Shown: positions 39,796 through 50,820 of the stretch, one piece after another
How the letters are laid out: each line of letters begins with the position of its first letter
Numbering within the stretch: position 1 is the stretch's first letter
Assembly (NCBI GenBank): GCA_003342895.1
Contig: PTFA01000087.1
Coordinates: forward strand, 193,418-257,417
Length of the DNA: 64,000 nucleotides
Reading direction: 5' to 3'
Source of the DNA: Casuarius casuarius
Lineage: Eukaryota; Chordata; Aves; Casuariiformes; Casuariidae
Position numbers and translations under genes: made by a program
Notes under the pieces: generated by a model
The model's input: only the letters and a program-made list of their open reading frames with translations
Told to the model about the DNA's origin: nothing
Database searches by the model: none

Positions 39796-39813
39796 CGCAA
39801 GGGGCGCCTTGCG
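39796..39813. repeat. Hairpin next to the assembly gap
   Basis: CGCAAGG (39796-39802) and CCTTGCG (39807-39813) form a perfect 7-bp stem with loop GGCG. A G8 run (39813-39820) and a C7 run at the gap edge follow immediately. Confidence 0.8.
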
Positions 39814-39834
39814 GGGGGGGCTTGCTTCCCCCCC

Positions 39835-39864
39835 NNNNNNNNNNNNNNNNNNNNNNNNNNNNNN
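39835..39864. other. Assembly gap (30 N)
   Basis: Thirty N bases flanked by C7 on the left and C5 on the right, inside CpG island 1. The true length is unknown. The sequence context (GC hairpin, G8 and C runs) suggests a sequencing dropout. Any exon here would be missed. Confidence 0.98.
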
Positions 39865-40418
39865 CCCCCGCTTTGGTTTTGTTTTATTTCTGCTCCCGAG
39901 TCTCAAGTTGACAGGACGAAAGCCTTGAAAAATCAGGCAGCGCATGGAAACATCGCAGGCTGCTGGGAATAATGGTTGCAGGGTGACAAACATCTCTCAG
40001 AGCCGTGGCCGCCTGCTTCCCTCCGCTCTGCAGTTTCGAAGGGAAACCTAAACGCGCCCGGAGCACAAATGTGCTCTTTCTACATGACTTTAATACCAAA
40101 CGGACAAGCTCTGAAATAGGCGTTACCGAATTCAAGCAGAATAGACAAGTTCTGCCCCATTCCAGGTGGCACCCTTATTTTAGCTGCCGTGCCAGCGGGA
40201 AGATCTCTCCGCTACCACGCTGAGAATTCGTGTTTTTCCATCTTTAAAATGAAAGCTGGAGCGGAAAAAAGCAAGTGAGCGGTAGCTACTTTTTAGAAAC
40301 AAATACACAAAGAAAAGCCTACCTACGAACGAAAGGGACGGGCAGACCAAAACGAGCGAGCAAACCGCAGGATCATTCCTCTAGATACCTGCTAGGGAAA
40401 TGCACCTTGGTTTTAACC

Positions 40419-40440
40419 AAAAAAAAAGGGGGGGGGGGGG
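40419..40440. repeat. A9G13 purine run
   Basis: An A run followed by thirteen guanines (40428-40440) within the island region. It is a candidate G-quadruplex site and prone to length error. Confidence 0.85.
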
Positions 40441-41130
40441 AGCAGAGCGGGAGCGCATGGAGACAGTTTCCCCGCTCCTCTTTCCCAGCTGTTTCTCGTT
40501 CATTCCCAACGCCTGGGAACAACCCGTTTTTCAGTGAATGCACCCCGCACCCCTCAGCAGACCTGGCAGGAAGCAGGCAGCGCTTTTCCGCGGCGGCGGC
40601 CCCCCATAGCAGCGGGGCTTTGGGGGGGGGCCTGCGGGCCCGCCCCCGCGGAGGCGCCGTCCGCCCTGCCTGCGCGCCCGCGGTGCTGCGCTGCGCCCGC
40701 CGGGGCGGCCGGTGGTCCTCGCCGCATCTCGGGGCTGCTGGTGCTGCTAACGGGGTTTGCAGCTCGCCCCCGCCTGCATCTCTTCCCCTCCTCACGCTCT
40801 GCACAGGGGCAGCAGGCGCTTAGCTTCTCCCTCAGTTAAGGGCAAGTTTGTATTTAAAAGGGGGCTTTTAAACAGGTGCTTTCATCTTCTCTCCTGATAC
40901 CGCTTGAGAAAGTTTGGGGAACCACGCAGCAAGTCCCTTACGGCCACTCTGCTTTTTGCATACCAGCCCAAAGGCTGGGAGGCTTCTTCCAGCACAACAT
41001 TTCCTGCAAAAAAGAGGGTTTCTCTAAGAGAAGCCAGCAGGTTCCTGCTGGCAGCGTGCGGGCGAGGCTCCGCACCTCACCTACCTGCGGGCAGACGCAC
41101 CCGCAACGCCTCGTCTGCCCCCATCGGACC

Positions 41131-42390
41131 GCCTCAGAAGGCAAAAGAGACTTTTGAAATTAAAGGACCCCTTTTGCAGCCAGCAGCAAGTCAAAGCAAA
41201 CTGTCACCGAATATATGTAGGAAGGGTCATGCGAAAGCAAATTTGTCCTATTAATAGGACACAGGAAAAGACGGAGGAGCAAACGCATGCCCTGGAGACA
41301 ATGCGGGATGTTATTTGGGGTAATGGATTGAGAACAGACTTTGGAGCTCACTACTTAGTGGATGCGCAAGCACGTCGATATTTCGTGTTAAATAACATTT
41401 TAGAAGCAGCTACCACGGCTTCGCTGGAAGGAAGCGGGGCTATTTGGAAGCAGTAGTAAAATGGGGGGAAAATGAATACAGACGACAGCTCCCTGTTGGG
41501 AAGCTAATCGGCATTATAGATTGTAAACATTCAACCATCAAGGACTGCTTTGCCGCAATTAGTTTTAAATCATGAACATATAAATACAGGAACTAATTAC
41601 GAGACCACATCGGAGTTTATCTAAAAATGACAAGAAAGTAAAAGACCACTCTCAAAAACTGGTTGTATCTTACAGTGAACCCTGTTGATACTAAAGAATA
41701 GTCGGCTACCAAAAAAAAGAAAAAAAAAGTGTGGAGGGGAGAAACCCATGTCCCCAGCCTTAGAATGCAACACATAGTATGTTTCTAAAAATGCTGATCA
41801 GCTTATTGGTATTTTTTCTAGTTAAACATTACAAAATCGAGATTGAAATTGTAGCTGTTAAAGATCTCATAGTAACACGTTATTGTAGAGGCAAAAGATC
41901 ATTTAAAATACGACCTCAACAGTTAAAGAAATAAACATTTTAGATAGGAAGACCACGCCAGCTAGTCATTTTCCCTAATTAGAAATAATTGATTTTTAAT
42001 GAAATATTCTTACAACAGAGACTTCACAAACCAGGATTTCACTATTTTGGCTTACAGGTATTTTTTCGAATTCTGGCTCCCACTGTTTTTACTTATTGCC
42101 CACTTTGTGTTCGTGTTTATTGCTATTTATAAGAATTTCTGGAAGGAAAAAAAATGTACAAGAGGACGAGGGGCCCGACCGTACTCCTTAAGTCAAAGAC
42201 AAAATTTCTGTAGACTTGGAACAGAATGAGGCCCTCCGAGAATTATTGCTGGATGTCCCCTGTTAAAGAGCTGCATTTATTTTCCTTTCTCACTTCAGCC
42301 TTCAGCGAAGAGATTGACGCCAAGCCAAACACATATTACCTATTTCTTCCATGCGGGTGCATTATGACTATCGTTTGAAGCTTGGAGGCG
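41131..42390. other. Inter-island segment, possibly conserved
   Basis: No gene is recognised. The 41500-41660 part has dense homeodomain-type cores (GCAATTAG, ACTAATTACG, TTAAATCATGAACATATAA) and no repeat signature, which is the look of developmental noncoding elements. A 100-codon open frame at 41154-41456 has no recognisable domain. Confidence 0.35.
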
Positions 42391-42700
42391 ATGATACCTT
42401 TCCAAGGAAAGAGCCGTTAAATCGGCAAGAAGTGCTGCTGCTCGTTTGCGGATCCGAGCGACCCAGTCCGAAAAATCAGCGTGATCTTTCCCTACCTTCG
42501 CCGCACACATCTTTGGCTTGTGCGGTGCTGGCGAAGCGGTGGGACCGAGCAAAGGGGACACGCGAGGCAACTGCCCGCTGCAGCGTTTGTCACCTCCGTT
42601 TGCAGGGAGCAGAGCGTGATCCCCCGGCAGCGACCCCGACGGACAGACGTCTTATCAGGCTCACACACCTGCCTGTCCGCTAGTTTCTCGATAAGCGGGT
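42390..42700. promoter_or_regulatory. Weak CpG island
   Basis: A 300-bp segment with raised GC and CpG between the two main islands, with open frames on both strands and no recognised exon. A minus-strand donor-like site, CCCCG|GTAAGTGGAG, lies shortly beyond it at about 42939. Confidence 0.5.
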
Positions 42701-45100
42701 GTTCCCACACGGTAGAAACAAGGCAGTTGCTTTGCAACTGTTCTCACCAAGGCAGAGTGAAAGAAACTTAAACTGTATTAGTAAGCACCCCGAAATATTT
42801 TGCTTTCATTCATGCTTCTGATAATTTTGTTAACGACCCGTTAACTGTTTTAATGATCCATATAATTTCCTCACCATTGCTCCGGGAAAATTATTATTTA
42901 TCTGAAACTTCATTGCAATTTCCAGTCACTCTCCACTTACCGGGGGTATAATACATTCTATGAGGAATGCAAGAGTGCTCACAAATAGAAAAACCCAGAG
43001 TTCGTCAAACCTACTGAAAGACGAACACACACTTAGGCTCTCAATTCCATTTGTAATATACAAATAAAAAGTATTTTCCCACTTGCTAAGCACTCACTAT
43101 TCCTGTTGATCTCAGTAGGAGCTGCTGTATACTCAGCCTTTACGAAAAAACAGGCCATCTCTCAATAGAGGCCTAACTATGGATTTAAATAGCCTTTTAA
43201 GTACCTACATTAACAAACAAGAAACCCTAACGACTTCGTTTCAATCCCCAATTCACTGTACCACGCTCCGAAGATGACATAAACAGATGTGAGCACTGTA
43301 GAAACAGTGTGCGAAAGCTGAAGTGTAAAAAGGTAGGCAATCATATAGGAGAAATGATTATAGGCGATGTTAGCACAGTGACAGCTGCACTTTATAGTAT
43401 GATCTGCAAACTCGCTCATTCTCTTTTTAAACACTGCGAGTCTATTCCTAGAGCGGGTCTAAAAATACATACTCGGAGTGTTAAACTCAGTTGTAAATCG
43501 CTACAGAATCGGGACCTACCTGCGGGCAGGGGACTTAGACAGCAAGGGCCGTGAACTAAGTATCGCATGGAAAAACTGCTGGGGGGCCGGGAAACAAGTA
43601 ATGCCCTCCGACATCGACAATTTCTTTTTGTGCGGGTCTGGCCTCTGCAACGGATCAGATTTTTGCTCCAAGGCGGGTCATAAATAAAAGCTCAGTCCCC
43701 AAATGCTTAACTGTGATGTGTCTGAAATGCAGTCCTGAGCCTAGCCTGCATCTTTCAAACGCAGTAAAATAAATTAAGCTCCCGCGGGAACTGAAGAAAG
43801 CGCAGCCCGAACCGTTTTGAAGGGTAACAGCCGGCACTCCCCGCTCCTCCTGCCTCTGCTCGTGTCGGCGGGGCTGCGCAAAACCGCCGCATCGGGCCCG
43901 GCCAGTTTGTTCCCTGATTGTTAAACTAGTAACCCAAATAGTTTTTAAAAATGACAACAGACCTAAAGGCAAAACGTTACCTCTGTCACGATCTCAGGAA
44001 ATAAAAAAAGGGGAAAAAGCAGAAAAAGATTAGGGCCGGAGATCAGCAACACACTACTACGTGTTCGTAATTACTGCCCCGAACTGTTGCTCTTCTTTTC
44101 TTCCACTACGTTCTCAGCACGGAGGGAATGAACCTTTACTCGCCTTTTTGTGTGCAGTTTCTTTTAGATTTCCTACACAAGGCAGGAATCACGTATCTCT
44201 GTACTAGGCCTCTTCTAACGTCCTAAAATAGTTCAGTGTTTAAATAACGGGTATACCGAGGATTGAGGTATTTTGAATGACATTTCTGTGATTGAAACTG
44301 CATCTTTAAATATATTGGGACAAATTAGTGCCGGGGTAGTGCAAAATCAGTAACAGAAGCAGCTTTTCTAGGCAGGCACTGTCTTTATTTCTAATATATA
44401 CAGTGCTTAGTAAAACGGCTTAAACACAGTGAGCCCTCAGTGAATCTAAGCCGTATGATAAACTACAGTGATAAAATATGACTGTACCATTCCTTACATA
44501 ATACCTCCAGATTCTTTTATAATGGTACATTCCTTAGTTATTAGCTATTTTCATGACTAACGACTGCAGGGTTGGCAGAATTAAAATGCACAGCCTAACC
44601 GAGGAAAAGTTTTAGATTGTGATAGAGAAAAATCCCAGTAACGAGCTACCTCTTCCAAAACAGTAAAAAATGCAGAGCTTCAGAGATTTACGCACCATCT
44701 CCTCTACCAATAAATTCGTAAAAAATGCGACATGGCAGCAATATACATGCTTTTAAATAATCGATATGATTTCAGCAAGCTTGTCTTTAAAATACACTTC
44801 AAGGGCCCCTGAGTATTGTGTGCTTTATTACTTAGGAGATAAAGGGCTGATAGCAGCATTCTGAATTTTCATACTTGGGTAATTTATTGGAATTAACGAT
44901 TTAAAAAACGAAAAGAGGTAAGAAACGAGAAAAGAGTCATTTCACATAAGCAGTATGAAGACATCCTTGCAATTTTAAACAGCTAGCACGTATAGGCCCC
45001 GGTTCTGCATTTCTTGCACACCGGAATATAATAACAACAATGGAGGGTACGATTACATCAAATAGCAATGAAAGCATTAATTCTGGAATTTCTGAAGGAG
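42701..45100. other. CpG-moderate inter-island segment
   Basis: No confident gene. The part 43500-43900 has raised CpG and contains the possible first exon listed at 43520-43614. The part 44280-44620 is repeat-free, AT-rich and of mixed composition, and could be a conserved noncoding element. No transposon remnant is visible, unlike most of the window. Confidence 0.45.
43520..43614 (-). CDS. Candidate first-exon coding piece (speculative)
   Basis: On the minus strand an ATG (43612-43614) opens a frame of 31 codons that runs without a stop into a strong donor, CCCGCAG|GTAGGT, at 43519/43520. The peptide begins MSEGITCFPAPQQFF. It lies in CpG-moderate DNA next to the islands, where a first exon would be expected. 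Against it, the base at -3 of the ATG is T, not a good Kozak purine, no partner exon was found and the peptide is not recognised. Confidence 0.13.
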
Positions 45101-45801
45101 CCTAATGACTATTAAGAAGGCGACGCGATTTCTTCGCGCTGCCTGTTCCCCCCCCAGTGTAACGAAAGCGGGGCGCAGGCGGCGGGGCGGGGGGGCGGAG
45201 GTGCGCGTCGGGCACCCAGCACCCCGCCGCGGGTGCGGAGGTTGCGCAGCGGCGGGGCCGGGGCACGGCGGCCGCCCGCGCAACCGCCGCCGGCGAGGCA
45301 AATGGCTCCGAGCGCGGTGCGATGCACACGGGGGATTTCTGCTCCCCGCCTTGCGTCCACAAGCAACTTCGATCGCAACGAGTCGCCACGAAGGAGGAGG
45401 AGAGAAATGGGATGTAACTGTCACAGGGCGACAAGGACTTTGCGCGCACACGAGCGCACAAAAAAGGCACCTACAGCTTCCTCCACCCTGCTTCAGTGCA
45501 TGCCGTCAGCACCAGCGCTGGAGTTTCAAAGTGCCGAAAAGTACCCCCCCACCCCCCAAAAAAGAAAAAAAAAACACGGAAGGAGGAAATCGCCCCGGTC
45601 AAATCTTTATTCCAGACAGAAGACCTAACAAGAAAGTAAGCCTGTCACCTAACCTGGTGGAGGGGAGGGAGGGCCAGAAAGTGAGGAGAGTGAAAATAAA
45701 GATGTCTGCGTTGCTTCTTCCGATCGCCTCCCTCTCTCGCCGCTTTGAGCTGCTCGGAGGGTTTGTGTGGTTGGGCGCCGGGGCTGCTTTTGATCGCCAC
45801 C

Positions 45802-46905
45802 ATGTGTGGGGGGGTTGGGGGGGGCGCAGATATATCCGTACTGCTCAACCGTTCTTCGGCCTCCCTGGCCCCTGAAGAGGTGCCCTCCTCCCCTGAGCCC
45901 GCTGGCGGCGGCCGCCCTACTCCCTCCCGCCGAGCAGGTGGTCCGTTACGCGGAAGGCGCCGCGCACTAACGGCAGCGCGAAGCGCCTCGGGCCCCATGA
46001 GCGCGGGGGGAGGGGGAGAGTTCACCCCTTCCTGCCCGCGGCGAGCAGCGGGGCTCCCGCTTCCCTGTTTCCCCGCACCTGGCGGGCCCCGCTGCCCTCC
46101 CTCCATGCCGCTGCCTGTCTTCCCTCCCAGCCCCAGAGAAGAAGGGCGGGCTCGGCGCGACCGCGTCCTGTCAGTGTGTGCGTGCGGCCGGGGCGGCGGC
46201 GGGAGCCATCTGCCTCGTCGCTGCAGCCTTCGCCGACACGCACGGAGTGGGGAAGGGAGGGCACCGAAAGGGTCGAGGAAAGCCCCGAGCAAGCGAGGGG
46301 TGGAGAAAGAAAATGGAGGAAGGCGAGGAGAAGGCGGGTCGGGGGCCGGCTGTGAGCCCGGCAGCGGCAGCTGCGCCAGGTCCTGCAGCTGCATGGCGGC
46401 GGGCAGCGCAGCAGCCAAGAGCGCAGCGGCGGAGCCAGGGAAAAAGTGGGGGCACCCTCGCCCACCGTTTCTCTTCCCCATCCTGATGAGGACCGGGTGT
46501 CGGGGGAGGGTATCAAGCTGGCAGCGAAACGATCCCAGCTTCGTGCTAAGCGGGGAGATGGAGCCTCCTCCTCTCGCCTGCCTCCCCTGCTACTCACACA
46601 CCCTCCCACTGACAATTGGTTTTCAGGCTGAGCTTAAACACAACGTTATAGCAACAACTCGCCTCCCCCCAAGCCCGCCCCCCCCCCCAGTCCGTGTGTG
46701 GTCCGTCTGTGCTAGAAACCCGCGTGCAGCCACGCACCGGTGTCGCCGCACGCGGGGGGGGGGGGCGTGGGGCTGGCTCTGGGTGACCCCCGATCACCCG
46801 CGGGGGGTGCCCAAGCCGCCGCAGGAGCCCTTCCTCGGGCACACGGGCGGCGATGCCTCCCCGCTTCACCGGGTCTGTGCCGGAGGAAAGCGGGCTGCAC
46901 GCTAA
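45802..46905 (+). CDS. Long ORF with Kozak start in CpG island (doubtful)
   Basis: An ATG at 45802 sits in a perfect GCCACCATG context and opens 367 codons to a stop at about 46905. The product starts MCGGVGGGADISVLLN and is mostly Pro, Arg, Gly, Ser and Ala without domains, membrane segments or motifs that I recognise. An antisense frame of 278 codons (46481-45645) overlaps it. In GC-rich DNA stop codons are rare, so both may be chance. A real first exon might use this ATG and splice out early, for example at a weak CAG|GTGGTC at about 45936. Confidence 0.12.
   Translation: MCGGVGGGADISVLLNRSSASLAPEEVPSSPEPAGGGRPTPSRRAGGPLRGRRRALTAARSASGPMSAGGGGEFTPSCPRRAAGLPLPCFPAPGGPRCPPSMPLPVFPPSPREEGRARRDRVLSVCACGRGGGGSHLPRRCSLRRHARSGEGRAPKGSRKAPSKRGVEKENGGRRGEGGSGAGCEPGSGSCARSCSCMAAGSAAAKSAAAEPGKKWGHPRPPFLFPILMRTGCRGRVSSWQRNDPSFVLSGEMEPPPLACLPCYSHTLPLTIGFQAELKHNVIATTRLPPSPPPPPVRVWSVCARNPRAATHRCRRTRGGGAWGWLWVTPDHPRGVPKPPQEPFLGHTGGDASPLHRVCAGGKRAAR
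45808..45824 (+). repeat. G7-TT-G8 run
   Basis: Two guanine runs separated by TT just after the ATG at 45802. It is a possible G-quadruplex element. Confidence 0.8.
46754..46765 (+). repeat. G12 homopolymer in CpG island
   Basis: Twelve guanines flanked by CGC and CGTGGGGC. It has G-quadruplex potential, and homopolymer length is uncertain. Confidence 0.8.
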
Positions 46906-47321
46906 TGCCGGCCCGAAACGGTTAAGCCCCTGACGAAACGGTTAAACGCTGTCTCGGACGGGCAACGTAAACAGCCGCTTCCAGAATATTCTCTGCGCGG
47001 TGACTGACAGGCTCGAGCAACGTGCGGCGGGCGCGGGGCGCCCTCTGCCGGGCGCCGCGGGCGCCGCGCCGCCGCCCCCCGCCGCAGCCCGCTGCTTCCC
47101 CCGCCGCTCGGGGCCGTGGGTCGGGCCGGGCTTCGCGGGCCGCGGAGGGGAGGCATCTGTCGAGGGAGTCCTGCCGCGCTGCCTTTGCCTGGGTCCGTCC
47201 GACCGGGGCGCCGGGCAGGCAGGCGGAGGGGAAAACGACCTTTAAAAAACGCCTCATGGTTTAGGGGAAGAAATACACAGCTTTTAATGCTGATTCGATC
47301 GCCTGCAGTGTCAGTGCTCGT

Positions 47322-47334
47322 CCCCCCCCCCCCC
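47322..47334. repeat. C13 homopolymer
   Basis: Thirteen cytosines just beyond the right edge of CpG island 2. Confidence 0.85.
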
Positions 47335-48180
47335 GCTGTTTCTGTGATTTTTCTCCAGATGGAAACAGGTTGGCCTTTTCCCTTCTGTTATTTACCACCT
47401 GGGCATTTTAAGACAAAAATGCCGAATTTCTGGCTAAAGTCAAACTGAGCTGATGTGAAAAATCAGCATAGAATTTTATATTCTGTTTAAAAACATGTAG
47501 CCACTTCATCAAATCTTTCTTGATTGTTCATAGGTCCTTTGAAAGGGCTGTGAATATTGGATTGCAAATAACAAAAAAAATGTAAATTCAGCCTGTCTAA
47601 TCCGTAATTTAAAATATTCTTGTGATGTCACAAAATGATGGCTTATAAAAATACTTTCATTTAATTAGGAAGTACTAAGCGGATTTCATCAAGGAAAAAA
47701 ATGAGGAAACTCGGCTTGAATTATTTATGTGCTGTGAACTACCATGATTTCTGCGGAAGCTTTTCAAGTACAAAAATGAAGGCTTTACTCGGTTTTCATT
47801 TTTAGGCCCTAATTTTTAAACTATTCAGGCATGCAAATTCCTGTGGACAAACATTAATTGTGCAGGTAATCAGGGTTTTATTCCAAGTTTACTCTTAAAA
47901 AGCAAGGATTATCTGATACTATATATATTATTCCTAAAACTTCCATATGCACAGGCTCAGTAAATAGTATTTTAAAGACAGTATTGTTTTGGAATTACAG
48001 AAAAGTAGAAAGGGGTATGTATAAATTTGCACCCTTCATAAACTACAGAACACAATTTCAGTATGGTCAGTTAGAAGAACACTTCTCCACAAGAGATAGT
48101 AACAACCTCAGTCAGGATATAATATTCATTATTCACTTCTTTTTGCAATAATGTGTACAAAAATGTGTACCACATCTTAC

Positions 48181-48316
48181 GCCATGAAAAATGCTGGAAG
48201 GTCAGCCCTCTTTTAGACTGGGGAAAATTAGGATGAAGACCCTTAATTCCAAATATTTTTAAAGCTGAGCTGACCTCTGTCTTTGGATGCCATCCAATAC
48301 TTTCAGAATCTACCTC
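48181..48316 (-). CDS. Candidate third exon of minus-strand model (speculative)
   Basis: On the minus strand a good acceptor, AATTCCTTTTTGCAG|GAG (exon starts at 48316), is followed by 81 open codons. A GGC|GTAAGATG donor-like site at 48181/48180 would give a 136-nt exon. The acceptor leaves phase 0, which is the phase at the end of the candidate exon at 59699-59798, so the two could join in frame. The peptide starts EVDSESIGWHPKTEV and is not recognised. If unspliced, the frame ends in TAA near 48071, so it could also be a terminal exon. Confidence 0.15.
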
Positions 48317-50525
48317 CTGCAAAAAGGAATTACATTTATTGCACAGCACCGTAGCACTTTATTTTGCTGCCCTGTTCCCTCTTACTTCACTGGCACTCAG
48401 ACACTGAAATGGCGTTAAAAATCTCAGTTTAAGTGCCAAAGCACACAAGTCTAGCAGTGGGAGATTTTTAAATGGGGAAGCTCACTTCTGTGCATAAATG
48501 CTGCACTGTATCATTCAATAAACAATGCTGTGAGAAGGACTACATCATAATAATACCAACAGTAGGAACCATTTACATTTTAAAGTTTTGCAGTTGTAAT
48601 CATAATCATATCCTTCGATTAGCAATCCCTTAGTTACACTAGTATAGTTTCCAGATACAGAAGTTTCACTTTGTCTATAGTATGACTTATTCCAGTAGAA
48701 CAATACTTCATTAAAAATGGCTTTCTCACAATCCTCAGACTAATATATTTTAATGGAGAGCACAGCTTAAGTGCCTTCAAATAGTAAGAATTAAAACAGT
48801 AAGTGGTGGAAACCTGACAACTTCCAGTATGTATTGCACAGCTTCCCAAAATTCTTACTTGGAGTAATCTGCAGCGCCATCTTGTGTGAAAAGATGGACA
48901 AGTTTTTATTACATGTTTTGATGGTTGCCTGTGTCACTTGCAAGCTGTCAATTACTTCAGTGTTTCTGGCTTTAAGATATGATAAGTTATAAAATCAGCA
49001 TGTATGAATTGACATATTTTGAATACAGCTTAATCATCAGTCCCTTCAATAAGTTAAGGAAATAAAACCATACTATAAAAGAATGCCTTTTTGTTGTGGG
49101 AAAAGGGAATTGTTGTGTCACTGTCAGAGGAATTGGATCTGAAGAATAAGGAGTAATGTTACTTTATTAGTGGTCCAAGGAGAAGTAAGTCACTTTTTTA
49201 AATACCAAAGGAATATTTTAAGATGTTAAGAGTTAGAGAGACCTATGAAATTAGTAGTCTGAGTTCTTTGGAGGCTTAGTGAATCCTTCATTTTCCTTCC
49301 CCCACTGAATTTTAATACCATTCCAATTGTTAAAGACACCCTCCAGACAATAGGGATTGGTCCATGCCATTAAAAAAGCTATTTTATTTCAGTCTAACAA
49401 AAATATACTCCATCAGCGTGCGTCTCATTGCACACACAGCAACTAGGAAAATCTTTTAGCTCCTTTCTACCGAAGTAGCTTCCTCAAGTCTCCCACAACA
49501 GCCACTCCTTAAAGCCGAAAATACAAACAAACAAACAAAAACCCCCAAACCACCTTTCCCACACCAACCAGTCCTGGCAGATATCTAAAAGGATAACGGG
49601 CCTCCTATTTTAATTGAAGTTTTATTATCTTAACACAGTGACAAGACTGATAATTAAGCAGCATTTACAGTGTGTCAATTCTGACAATAATAAAAGGAAA
49701 AGACAGCACAGAGGGTACTGGTACAGCACGGAAAAGGTCTAAGTATTTTCTACACTTAATCAAATTCAGTTAGATGAACATTGTAAAGCAATTAATAATA
49801 AAGGTTTATTAGGGGCCTGGGCAGACATAACTTCTCAAAAGCATAGAAAAAGCGATTTTAATATTAACCAGTTTCTGGTTAGTAGTTTTTAGCCAGCTTA
49901 TAATATGGAGATTTTCCTTAGGAAGAACTTCAAAGACATCCTGTTATGAACAGAACATATAAGGCCAAGCTTATTCTTTGTTCTAAAGATAACTTCTGCA
50001 GTCTAGGGAAAACTGCTCAGAAAATGAACATGACTAAAAGAAATCACCACTAGAGAACCTGTACACTTGCATCTTCTGGTGACATTTTCTTGAGATAGGA
50101 AAGGAAGGGGAGAGAGAGGAAGAGGGAGATTAAGCCCACTAAAAAAAGTCTGACTCAACCCATTGTTTGTGAAAACACGATGAAATGTTAAAAAATACAC
50201 ACAAATTATCAAAACATCAACATTTCATTCTTTTTGCTTCACTATAAGGATAAGGTATCATATACTGTCCTGCTTTTAGAACAGTTTACAGGTGATTTAC
50301 GGAATGCACACACTTAAGACTTGCAAGCTGTAAAGCTGGATGCTGTGCTGCAGTTAAATCAACATAGCCACCATGGTGTAAATCCCGTGTAGATACGTAA
50401 TATTGGTGTGACTTCTAAAGAAACTTCCTGCCTAGGGAGGGGAGAGAAGAGGGAGATCAGACATTGCTTCTTCTTCCTCATGTTTCCTTCATTTTCTCTA
50501 TATGCATTGTTTTTCCTTCCCTAGG

Positions 50526-50544
50526 GCTGGAAGCCACTTCCAGC
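50526..50544. repeat. Perfect 8-bp-stem hairpin
   Basis: GCTGGAAG and CTTCCAGC pair across loop CCA. No U tract follows on either strand that would suggest a function. Confidence 0.7.
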
Positions 50545-50707
50545 TTTGGGCGGCTGGAAGAAAGGCCAAGGAGCTGATCTTCAATTGTATGGAGTGAACA
50601 GCAACAGATGGAGAAGCAGGAGACAAATGAATCGTTCCTTCCCTTTCTGGATCCTTCCCTGGATTTAATTATCAAGGGGGGTTGTAGCAGTCAGCTGATG
50701 GATGTGC

Positions 50708-50708
50708 N
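50708..50708. other. Ambiguous base (N)
   Basis: A single N in otherwise called sequence, probably an unresolved polymorphism or base-call conflict. Confidence 0.98.
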
Positions 50709-50744
50709 GTCTACCAGTGTCTGCTGGCTAATCCACTTTTAGGC

Positions 50745-50820
50745 TATATTAGATTGGTTGAAAAAAGATTAGACTAGATTAGATTAATTAATTGGATTAA
50801 TTAACTGGATTAGAATAATA
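50745..50820. repeat. Degenerate ATTAGATT repeat with TAAT palindrome
   Basis: Repeated ATTAGATT, ACTAGATT and AATTAATTGGATTAATTAA units. At 50784-50804 TTAATTAAT and ATTAATTAA are perfect inverted copies around TGG. Several homeodomain-type TAAT cores overlap here. It is probably a simple-repeat expansion, though binding is possible. Confidence 0.7.

Larger units (their letters stand above)
39700..41130. promoter_or_regulatory. CpG island 1 (broken by a gap)
   Basis: CpG-dense, GC-rich DNA, strongest at 39700-39834, 40530-40760 and 41040-41130, surrounded by AT-rich sequence. In birds such islands mark unmethylated promoters, often of developmental or housekeeping genes. No first coding exon could be recognised on either strand. 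A splice-donor-like site on the minus strand, CCCGCAG|GTAGGTGAGG, lies at about 41085 and would fit a noncoding first exon. The open frames of 100-180 codons at 40275-40839 follow from low stop-codon density in GC-rich DNA. Confidence 0.8.
45105..47245. promoter_or_regulatory. CpG island 2 (large)
   Basis: This is the strongest island, with very high GC and CpG at 45115-45330 and 45880-47240 and C/G homopolymers throughout. It is about 2 kb long, which is typical of developmental-regulator promoters. Both strands carry long open frames, so frame length alone says nothing about coding. Possible splice donors include a minus-strand GTGT|GTGAGTAG at about 46591 and a plus-strand AAA|GTAAGCC at about 45636. 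No homeobox, zinc-finger, HMG or other signature was seen in any frame. Confidence 0.85.

Noticed and set aside
40275..40839. 182-codon plus-strand and 143-codon minus-strand frames
   Set aside because: They overlap in opposite directions in CpG-rich DNA, are low-complexity and have no domain, so they are expected chance frames.
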